Assembly (NCBI GenBank): GCA_034769895.1
Contig: CM068373.1
Coordinates: 278,708,658-278,772,657, forward strand
Direction: 5' to 3'
DNA length: 64,000 bases
Source of the DNA: Magicicada septendecula
Taxonomy: Eukaryota; Arthropoda; Insecta; Hemiptera; Cicadidae
Shown here piece by piece: positions 10,937-20,555 of the stretch. The notes under the pieces were generated by a model, which was not told the DNA's origin, did no database searches, and saw only the letters and a list, made by a program, of their open reading frames with translations. The position numbers and the translations under genes are program-made. The number at the start of each line of letters is the position of its first letter. Within the stretch, counting starts at the first letter, position 1.

Positions 10937-13900
10937 TGTAATATAACTGTGAAATTACAAATTATAATTAAATTTATAAAGTGTTGCTTGTTCTGGTATT
11001 CTGCGGTAATCGAGCCCCACAAGTTGGACTCGCCAAATTATGTAATATAACGGTGATTGAGTGGGTATAATAAAATAAATAAAAGGTTGATGTATGTAGA
11101 TTGTGCTCTCCTGTAAGTCCCACTGGTTGTGCTAGCTGATTTTGTAATAAAACGATATTGCAAAATATAGCTTAATTTATAATATGTGTAGTACGTAGCT
11201 AATACCTTCTTGTCTTCTAAGCTCCCACTGTTGACCTTCGCTTTTGTAATACAACCCTACTATAATTGTAATTGTATAGTGTTCTGGTATAATATTATCC
11301 AGGATAATTTTTATGGTGTGTATGTTCAGTAGTGACGTTCCGCTCTGGGAATCGTCGATTTGGTAAAGTTCCTGGTCTTTGTTATTGGTAATTGGGATGT
11401 TATTACCATCAATTAAATAAAGTGTATTTTGCTGTGTAGCAAATTGAAATAAAATATAAATTTAAAATTTATATTTATAAAAAAAAAATAATTTCGGAAC
11501 AAATATTTTCGAGGTATTTATGTGCTTAATAATAGGAATAAATTGAGGTTGTGGATCGTAATTATAATTATAATAGTAAGGTGTTTAATTTGGTAATAAA
11601 TTTCTGTTCGGTAAATTTGTTAAAAAGATAATCCAATTAACTTCAAGTTAGGCGAAAACGGCTCTCTTCTTCTTACTCTTGAAATGTTGTAGTTTCGCAT
11701 ATACTGCCTTTAAAGATTATCTATTTTTCTTGGTTAATTAATGATTATGTCCTTTTATAAGAGAAATCAACTCCAATTTACCAAAAAACAGACAAATACG
11801 TTTATTAAATACAATAATAAGGTTGGTCGATTAATTAATCGAAGTTACAAGCCATATCGAGTTCTCGCTCAGGATCGGTCGATATTAGAAGTTTTACAAT
11901 TGTATTATTTAAACAGGTTCTTTGAACGGTTATTTATATAAAAAGCCAGAGAAGGTCAGGGACATGAAAGTATAACACTTACAATTCAAAAAAAAAAAGG
12001 TCTTAAATTTAAACAATATACTGGTAATTATTAATAATAAAAGTTTATATATAATTTTGTTCAAACCAGAAAGAAGCCTAGTCGTCTCTAATTGAGGTGA
12101 CGGAATGGGATCAGAATGGCCGCCTGACGCATGCGCGTTGAAAGCTTCTAATGTAAACAACGTACTTGTTGAGATAATATGTCCCTTCTTTGGTTAAATG
12201 TTCTTCACTACGGTATATGATCTTCTGGGGTATAGTTTATTGTCACTGTTGTTAGATGGAAACGTTCACTTGGTGTAAAAATGTTGTTAAATAAGTATAT
12301 CAACTGGTGTTTATGTGTCAGTTAACCTCGAATTTTCACTTGGTGTTTGATGCGATTTCAGTGTTATTTCAATGTAATTGGTTATATGTGATTTCGTTTA
12401 TAGGTGTTATGTAGTTCGTGGGTCAACTTCACCACTTCACTTTCATTAAAATAGTTAAAAATTTAATTTACATAAAATGATTCAGAACTCCGTTGTAGCA
12501 TAACGTCCATTAAAGGTTGGTTCAAACAAATATTCACGAGAAGTGCTCTCTTCGAGGTATAATAATGAACTGTCTGTATTTTCATCATCTCATGAAAATC
12601 TTAGCCTATATAATATAGTTCAGACATTGTTAAAAATTGCCATAACTTCCGACACGTTTTAAAATAGTACACTATGTTCATAAAATAAATTCGTTATTAG
12701 TTAACTGTTTGCAATATAAAATACATATTCGTTTTCACTATTCTATTCTACTTATTTTGATAGTAATTAAGTTAGTATTACAAAGTTTTATCTGAAAATT
12801 ATTTCTTATAATTTTTTGGGAGGTAGGCCTAAAATTATACTTCCCTGTCTTCTATGTAAATAATAGCCATTTTACCTAATATAATTATTATTCTATAAAA
12901 TCTGAAATTGTTATAATTGTCAATTCTCACTTATTTTATGGCAATTTAGTATACTAATGATGGTTTTTTAATATAATTCAGTTGTATATGATTCCCCTTC
13001 TGATAAAGTTAGTGAACCTATTTCAGTTTCAAATGGTATTTCATTAGACAATCAAATAATTTTACTCATATAATGACCATATCTTTAGAAAGCCTTATTT
13101 ACATAGTATTTAATATGTTGGGTGTATCTTGCCTAAATATTGTCAGTTTGCCTGGTTTATAAGATTAGGTTTATTAATTATTCTGCATTTTAACTTTATT
13201 ATATTGCCTAGATTTGAATTGTGGCTATTTGCAGAATGTTTTACTAATGTAATTATTTTATTTCCTTCTCTGACTTCTGACTCTGATATATTTGATTAAA
13301 AATTAGTTCTCTGATCTGGCATAACAGTAATTATAGATTATACAATTAAAATATAACACCCAGATATATAAAACTGGTGTTCTTAATAACATTGTTTTGG
13401 TATATCACCTAATAACATAATAAAAAAGTATTTCTACAACATTGGAATGATATCTAATTTTAGATAATGCATTCCTAAATTAACATGAACAATAAAATAA
13501 CAATTATAATACTAATATCTCTTATGACTAACCCTTACTTATCTAAATGCTATATTTAATTGGAACCCAACATTTGGATCCATATATAATAATATCCATA
13601 GTTGTTAATACCTTCTACAACTTCATCATAAACAGTTAGTTCTGTAATTCCCCATTTTATAAGATTTATGCCCCCTCTTAAAGTATAACCCTGGCTATCT
13701 AAGTTATATTCCATTCTATGGAATGTTCATACAGTTTTAGTAGCTTTTTATTAGTAAAATTACTACTTCATTATCAAAGTAGGCACTGTTCACAAAACTT
13801 AAAGTTTGTTACTTTGTACTGCTACTCATGCACCTTTCTTAAAGTTTATTAGTTATAATTTGATCACTTACACTTTTCCATGGTGAATTATTACTATATT

Positions 13901-15785
13901 TACTAGTCTTTTTCTAGCTTTTAATATGAAATATTCAACCATGGGGGAACTGTGAAGATTTGTTTATGCACATTACACAATAACTTTTTGAATGCACTAA
14001 TATTTACTACAGCTAACACTTTTAGTTTTTTGTCAGTTTTACAGTGATATGGTTTTTTAATGTGTTATACTTTCTTTTTTGGGCATTCATTGATTTTGGG
14101 GTTTTTTGGGGGTTCTTTCCCTATGGGGTTTTTGTTTTATATGGGTCGTCTTAATTATTCTTCTTTCTTCTTGAGTTTGGTTATTCTTCCTTCTTCTGTA
14201 GTTTTGGATTATCCTTCCTTCTTCCTTCTTCTGTAGTTCTTATTTTTATTATTCTTCTTTCTTCTTTGAGTTTGGTTCTTCTTTATTCTTCCTTCTTCAG
14301 TAGTAGTAGTTTTAATTAGTCTTCCTTCTTCTTTCTTCAGTAGATTTAGTTTGTTCTTCTTTCTTCAGTAATAGTAGTTTTAATTAGTCTTCCTTCTTCT
14401 TTCTTCAGTAGATTTAGTTTGTTCTTCTTTCTTCAGTAATAGTAGTTTTAATTATTCTTCTTTCTTCTGTCTTCTGTATCTTTGATTGTTCTTCTTTCTT
14501 CGTTCTTCAGTGATAGTAGTTCTAACTAGTTCTTCTTTCTTCATTAGATTTAGTTTGTTCTTCTTTCTTCAGTAATAGTAGTTTTAATTATTCTTCTTTC
14601 TTCTGTCTTCTGTATCTTTAATTGTTCTTCTTTCTTCGTTCTTCAGTGATAGTAGTTCTAACTAGTTCTTCTTTCTTCATTAGATTTAGTTTGTTCTTCT
14701 TTCTTCTTTGAGTTTTAATTGTTCTTCCTTCTTCTTTAGCTTTGATTGTTCTTCCTTCTTCATTCTTCAGTAGCTTTGATTGTTCTTCTTTCTTCCTTCT
14801 TCAGTAGTAGTAGTTTTAATTAGTTCTTCTTTCTTCAGTAATAGTCGTTTTAATTATTCTTCTTTCTTCTGTCTTCTGTATCTTTGATTGTTCTTCTTTC
14901 TTCAGTAATAGTAGTTTTAATTAGTCTTCTTTCTTCTTTAGTTCTAATTATTCTTCTTTCTTCTGTCTTCAGTAGTAGTAATTTTAATTATTCTTCCTTC
15001 TTCTGTCTTCTGTATCTTTGATGGTTCTTCTTTCTTCAGTAATAGTAGTTTTAATTATTCTTCTTTCTTCTGTCTTCTGTATCTTTGATTGTTCTTCTTT
15101 CTTCGTTCTTCAGTGATAGTAGTTCTAACTAGTTCTTCTTTCTTCATTAGATTTAGTTTGTTCTTCTTTCTTCAGTAATAGTAGTTTTAATTATTCTTCT
15201 TTCTTCTTTAGTTCTAATTATTCTTCTTTCTTCTGTCTTCAGTAGTAGTAGTTTTAATTATTCTTCCTTCTTCTGTCTTCTGTATCTTTGATTGTTCTTC
15301 TTTCTTCATTCTTCAGTAATAGTAGTTTTAATTATTCTTCTTTCTTCTGTCTTCTGTAGTAGTAGTTTTAATTAGTCTTCTTTCTTCTGTCTTCTGTAGT
15401 AGTAGTTTTAATTAGTCTTCTTTCTTCTGTCTTCTGTATCTTTGATTGTTCTTCTTTCTTCATTCTTCAGTAGTAGTAGTTTTGGTTATTCTTCTTTCTT
15501 CTGTATCTTTGTTTTTTCTGGTCTGGTTTCTTTGACGGGGTATATTAATTGCCTGCTTCTATCTTACCTGGGTAATTTTGTTATTATTATTTTTAGTCTT
15601 CTGGGTTTTTAAATTTGTATTATATTATATTATTTGCAGAAATTTTCTTTATTCAACCTTTCTTGTGAATATATTATTAAACAGTGCATTTTAATTAATT
15701 CTCATCTGGATATTCCATAACTTAGAGCTTTATTAATGATCATTGAGTAATGTATTTGTGTGGATTATCTGTCATGCTACAGATT
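10937..15785 (-). repeat. 3' LTR, 4,849 bp
   Basis: The plus strand begins tgtaatataactg; the other end is ...tgctaca followed by gatt. It is the direct repeat of 22,892-27,740. It holds a ~1.35-kb pyrimidine-rich tract (see 14,150-15,515). The short open frames near 11,741-12,160 occur in both LTRs only because the LTRs are copies; they show no motif. In sense, the pyrimidine tract (purine-rich on the transcript strand) lies in the first third of the LTR, where U3 would be. I cannot place the R/U5 boundaries. Confidence 0.92.
14150..15515 (+). repeat. Pyrimidine-rich TTCTTCTTTCTTC satellite inside 3' LTR
   Basis: About 1.35 kb made of variable units such as ttcttctttcttctgtcttc, atctttgattg and agtaatagtagttttaatta in irregular higher-order order. 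The strand is strongly T/C-biased; its complement, the element's sense strand, is a GAA/GAAAG purine tract. Such tracts can form triplex DNA, which is an inference here. Confidence 0.9.
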
Positions 15786-17147
15786 GCTCTCTTCCAGAAG
15801 TGATTAGTTCAGATCATACTTAGTTTGTCTGAAATAATTGCTTATGACATTATATTATAAATTATATTTCTTTACTTCCTTCACATTTCTAAAAAATTTT
15901 TTCTCCCATATTTTTGAGCTTATCTATATTTCATTATTAACTGGATTCTTACTGATAGTAATAGTCATCTGAGGTTCGTTATTTTTTATTTTTCCATTTT
16001 CTTCTTAACTCGTTTCTTTATCCTTGGGATATTTATTCCCTAAAATTCCCTAACACGTTAGCTGGGGCAGTGTCCAGAGGGGCTCTGTAGGCATCTCACT
16101 CTGCTGGCCATACTACGTCATTTATTGATTACAGAGGTAAATCATCTCTGACCAATACATAATAATACTGCTGGACTTATCTCAGACAGTCATTAATAAA
16201 ATTATATAAGAATAGTCCACCTTATGACTATATAAAAAAAAATTAAATATCTTTGGATATTTCACTTCGTATACGAACAGATCTATTTATATATCTATCT
16301 TAGTGAATCTCTATCTCAGTTATTTTTCTCAATGGTTAGCTCTGCTGGCATTTTATTTCTCCTTGTGATTGGAAGCTGGTATAATATCATCATCACTTAT
16401 TATTCAGTGTAAAGTTTTTAATTCTCTGTCATTTTTTGACTGTTATCACAATCTCCTTCTGGTCATTGGTAGCATATATTTTGTATTATATTTTTGTTCC
16501 TTTCTTAATTCTTGTGAATCGTTCCACTAGTATTATGTTTTTTCAATTACTCTTTTAATTGTCTTTCTAATAACTGACATTTATTGTATGATCATCTTTT
16601 TCATATGGATTTATTTATATATAGTTTTTCCTTTCTTTTTCAAAATTTTATTTTGCTCTTGCTTTTTATCCAAATGCACTCTTTATTATTAATGTCATAT
16701 GTTTAATATCTCTGTTTATTTGACATAAAATTCTCATTAATTTCACTTCACAATAAGTTTATTCATTTAAATGGTATCAGTGGTTTGTATTGCCATTTCT
16801 TTATTCTGGAAAGTTTTTCAGAATTGGTCCCATATATAATTGTTTGTAATGTTATCCAAATTCTTTTTCTCCTTGTTCATTTCTAAAAGTTGTTTTTAAA
16901 ATAAGGTAGTAAATTGTTTTTACTTGGGTTTTTGAATTTTGATGATTTAATTCAAAATTCATTTTCTCTTTGATTCATAAATTGTTTCCTAAATGGTAGG
17001 CAGTAAGTAGTCATTACTTCATTTTTGAATTTAGTGGTTTAATTCAAAATTCATTTTCTTTTGTCCATAAATTGTTTTCTAAATAATAGGTAGTAAGTAG
17101 TCATTACTTCATTTTTGAATTTTTACTTACTTCTTCTATACCTTCCA
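15786..17147 (-). other. 3' untranslated region between pol and 3' LTR
   Basis: There is no open frame of note on the sense strand, so no env-like gene. Next to pol (about 16,925-17,125) are two ~98-bp tandem copies of a block containing aattcaaaattcattttct and agtagtcattacttcatttt. The base before the 3' LTR on the sense strand is preceded by a purine-rich stretch (ggaagagagc), a candidate polypurine tract for plus-strand priming. Confidence 0.6.
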
Positions 17148-20100
17148 TTATTCATAATATTTTTTCATGGATGCCTGGTTATATACTCCCTTTATCCGGT
17201 CTGAATCGATCTCCTTTATCTCATAGGTATTGTTATTTTTCACATTGGATATTATATATGGTCCTGTGTATAATAGTAATAATTTTTTCGTTATTCCTTC
17301 CAGTGTGCTGGGAAGTTCACGATTTCTTAACAAAATTTTTTCTCCCTTCCCATATATTATTACTTTGCCACTGGCCTTTTGATATTTATTCTGCCGTTTT
17401 AACTGGTCTTCTGCCACCTTGTTGAAGAATTTAGCTTTATCAAATCTGTACACATGGCTACTGGGGAACTCGAGGATATCTGTGATCTCTCGTGGGGGTG
17501 GTTTCTCGTACATAGCAGAATATGGGGTTATCCCTATAGCTGGATGGTAAGCTAAGTTGAGGAATTCCTCCGTGGCTTCTAAATAGGCTTGCCACCTTTT
17601 TTGTTGATGGTGACAATAAGTCCTGAGGATCCTCCCCACTTCTCGCAACACCCGCTCTGCCGGATTACTGCTCGGATGGTAGACCGAGGTTTTGTATGTA
17701 CGAATGCCCATTGACAATAACGTATCCCTCCAAATTACCCCTTTAAACTGAGTTCCATGATCAGTAATGATCGAAGATGGTTTCCCCAGGTGTGGGATAT
17801 ATTGTTCAGTTAGTATCCCCAGAATTTTCCTGGTAGTCGCTCGGTTAGTAGGGTATAGCTTAATGTATTTGGTGAAGTGGTCCATTATGATGGTTAGGTA
17901 CCGATATCGGTGTCGACCTCCACTACGGGGAAATGGTCCGCAGATATCGAGGAACACCTTCTCCAATTTCGCTTTGGAAGTGATTGGGATCATCACACCT
18001 TCCTTCTTCTCATTATTAGTTTTTACCAGCTGGCAGATCTTACAACTCTTTATATACATTCGGACCTTTCTATTGATGTTTTTTATATAGCAGCTCTCCT
18101 CCAGAGCTTTTATTACCTTGAGGGCGCCCATATGCCCGTAACGTATATGGTAATTCACTATCAATTCCTTTTCGATCTGTGTCGGGACCACTACCTTCCA
18201 GATCTCTTCCTTCAAAGATGTTTTAATGAACAGTATTTGTTTATTCATCTGGTAATATATAGTAACGGTTTCATCTCCATCTTCTAGCCGAAGTCTGAGG
18301 TTTCTCAATTTTGGGTCCGCTTGTTGGTGGGTACTCATGTTGGTTAATATTGTTGTTAAATCGGCTCTGGTGCTAAGAAGATGATATATTTTCAGCACGC
18401 TTTCTTTCTCCCCTTCGAAAGTTTGTTCCTCCACATTGACCCGGGATAATACGTCCGCTACTATATTTTTCTTACCAGGGATGTACTCCCATTGTAGATG
18501 GTATTCTTGAAGGGCAAGTATCCACCTCGTTAGACTGCCATGGTTCAGTTTGCAGCTTTTTAAGAATGAAATAGATTTATGGTCAGTGCGGACAGTCACA
18601 GGGTATCCCAAAATGTAAGTGCGGAACTTACCGCAAGCGAATACCACACTCAGTAATTCTTTTTCCGTTACCGTGTAATTCCTTTCGCAGTGGTTCAAGG
18701 ATCTGCTTGCGAAGCTAATTACTTGAGGTTGACCCTTCTCGTCCTCCTGATACAGTGTTGTTCCCAGGCTGATGTTGCTGGCATCGCAGTTCATGAAGAA
18801 CGGTAACTTAAAGTTTGGGTGGCGAAGTATTATCGTATCCAGAAATTTGTCCTTAATTTGTTGGAAAATCCCCTCTTGTTCCTTACACCATACCCATTTG
18901 TTTTTAGATGATAATTGAGGTTGGAACCTCGCGGTCAACTCAGAATATTGTTCCTGGAACTTTCTATAATAATTGCAGAGTCCCAGGAATGACTGCAATT
19001 GCTTCCTGTTTTTGGGTGCCGGGAATTTCTGGATGGCTTCTACCTTTTCTGCCGACGGTGAGATTCCTTGATCGTTTAAGTTAAATCCGAGGAATTGCAC
19101 TTCTCGGGCGATAAATTTGGATTTTTCCAACTTCAGTGTGACGTTACTGGCAGATAACTTCTCAAGCACATGCTCCACACGGTAACAGTGTTCCTCCCAC
19201 GTTTCAGATGTTATAAGGAGGTCGTCAACGTACACTGTTGTAAACTGAAGGGCTTCTTGTCCCAATATCTGGTCCATGCAGGTCACAAAGATGGCAACTG
19301 AGTTTACCAATCCGAAGGGCAATCTTTTGAATTGGTAATTGCGCCCTTCGAATATGAAAGCCAGATATTGGCGACTCCGTGGGTGCATCTCTACCTGCCA
19401 GTATCCGCACACCGTATCCCAAGTGCTGAAGTATTGGGTACCATGGAAGCGTTTCAAGATCTCCTCAATCTCACCGGGCGAGGTTCTATCGTTAACGATT
19501 TTCTTGTTAATTTCCCGTGCATCCAAACAAAGCCGGACTTCGCCGTTTTTCTTGGGAATTGCGACAATAGGGCTGGTGTATGGGGATTGGCTATGTTCTA
19601 TTATATCATTATTAATCATACGATTGATTTCCGCTCTTACTGCCTCTTTTCGAGAATGTGCAATAGGGTAGGACTTCCTATTAAATTCTACTGTATCCCG
19701 GAATTGAAGGGTACATTGATAGTTTCTAACCTTGCCTGGCTCATCGGAAAATACTGAGCGGTACTTCTCATAAATTTGTATCAATTGATTCGCTTGAGTA
19801 TTGGGTAATTTTTCTCTATTAATTCCGCTTCGGAAATCTCTTATCTCCTGTATTTTCTGATACCATAAATCTTCGTCGGTAGTTTCATATACTATATTAT
19901 TGGAAATAGTGTTAGTATTTGTATGATTTATACTACGTATTTGCTGGTGGATACTGCTGGGAAGTGTTATTTCACTACCGACTAAATCGGCTGTCCAGGT
20001 TATATCTCCGGTAAAGAGTGATACCTTCTCCATTCGTAAATCAATAATAGCCGAGTTCCTTCTCAGTACATCACATCCCACTAATATGTTGAAAGGTAAT

Positions 20101-20555
20101 CCTGCTGCAATTAAGAAGACCATGTTCATAGCTATACCCTTACTAACGACATTCAACGATACTTGTTTTCTAATTGTCTTGTTTTGGCGACCAGTGGCAC
20201 CGATTAATGCAATGTTATTTATAGGTAAGGTTGGCAATAACTTACCACAATTTCCTTGGATTCTCTCCAATTCTGTTGTATTAATTATGGATACATTCGC
20301 ACCGGTATCAATCATTAGTTGTGCGAATGTTCCTTCAACTTCTGCATTAATGTATATTATTTCATTATTTATTATAGGGAGGCGGGCGTTGTCCTCCTCC
20401 AGTAATTCATTTCTAATATTTTTCAAGTAATTACATCGAATGATTGTAATTTTATTGGGATTATTTACTATCGGCAATTCATTTACATACCCAGGCGATA
20501 GAAGCAGCAAAAGGTCCTTATTGTTTATTACTGCCTCCTTCCGTTTAAATTCTCC
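17148..20555 (-). CDS. pol: Pol polyprotein (protease, RT, RNase H, integrase)
   Basis: The frame stays open upstream to about 20,555, overlapping gag by 28 bases in the -1 frame, so I give the full overlap. The first TTG-initiated reading starts at 20,510; no nearby ATG is needed if it is made by frameshifting. Residues are counted from 20,510. Protease has DTG at ~68-70. Reverse transcriptase has LPFGLVNS and YVDD at ~427-430. RNase H starts at NCDASNISLGT and ends near ADVLSRV. The integrase zinc domain has HxxxxH and CKIC (~785-825). The DDE core has D at ~855 (LDICGPF), D at ~915 (IITDHGTQF) and E at ~950 (NPAERVLRE). All catalytic residues that I can see are present and no stop interrupts. 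The products copy the element's RNA and insert the DNA. There is no chromodomain that I recognise. Confidence 0.93.
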   Translation of the reverse strand, partial: GEFKRKEAVINNKDLLLLLSPGYVNELPIVNNPNKITIIRCNYLKNIRNELLEEDNARLPIINNEIIYINAEVEGTFAQLMIDTGANVSIINTTELERIQGNCGKLLPTLPINNIALIGATGRQNKTIRKQVSLNVVSKGIAMNMVFLIAAGLPFNILVGCDVLRRNSAIIDLRMEKVSLFTGDITWTADLVGSEITLPSSIHQQIRSINHTNTNTISNNIVYETTDEDLWYQKIQEIRDFRSGINREKLPNTQANQLIQIYEKYRSVFSDEPGKVRNYQCTLQFRDTVEFNRKSYPIAHSRKEAVRAEINRMINNDIIEHSQSPYTSPIVAIPKKNGEVRLCLDAREINKKIVNDRTSPGEIEEILKRFHGTQYFSTWDTVCGYWQVEMHPRSRQYLAFIFEGRNYQFKRLPFGLVNSVAIFVTCMDQILGQEALQFTTVYVDDLLITSETWEEHCYRVEHVLEKLSASNVTLKLEKSKFIAREVQFLGFNLNDQGISPSAEKVEAIQKFPAPKNRKQLQSFLGLCNYYRKFQEQYSELTARFQPQLSSKNKWVWCKEQEGIFQQIKDKFLDTIILRHPNFKLPFFMNCDASNISLGTTLYQEDEKGQPQVISFASRSLNHCERNYTVTEKELLSVVFACGKFRTYILGYPVTVRTDHKSISFLKSCKLNHGSLTRWILALQEYHLQWEYIPGKKNIVADVLSRVNVEEQTFEGEKESVLKIYHLLSTRADLTTILTNMSTHQQADPKLRNLRLRLEDGDETVTIYYQMNKQILFIKTSLKEEIWKVVVPTQIEKELIVNYHIRYGHMGALKVIKALEESCYIKNINRKVRMYIKSCKICQLVKTNNEKKEGVMIPITSKAKLEKVFLDICGPFPRSGGRHRYRYLTIIMDHFTKYIKLYPTNRATTRKILGILTEQYIPHLGKPSSIITDHGTQFKGVIWRDTLLSMGIRTYKTSVYHPSSNPAERVLREVGRILRTYCHHQQKRWQAYLEATEEFLNLAYHPAIGITPYSAMYEKPPPREITDILEFPSSHVYRFDKAKFFNKVAEDQLKRQNKYQKASGKVIIYGKGEKILLRNRELPSTLEGITKKLLLLYTGPYIISNVKNNNTYEIKEIDSDRIKGVYNQASMKKYYE

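Noticed and set aside
11741..12160. Small open frames (66 and 76 aa) present identically in both giant LTRs
   Set aside because: They repeat only because the LTRs are near-identical copies. They overlap on opposite strands and show no motif or codon bias.
15786..17147. Possible env gene in the Gypsy-type element
   Set aside because: No sense-strand open frame of useful length in the 1.36-kb interval.
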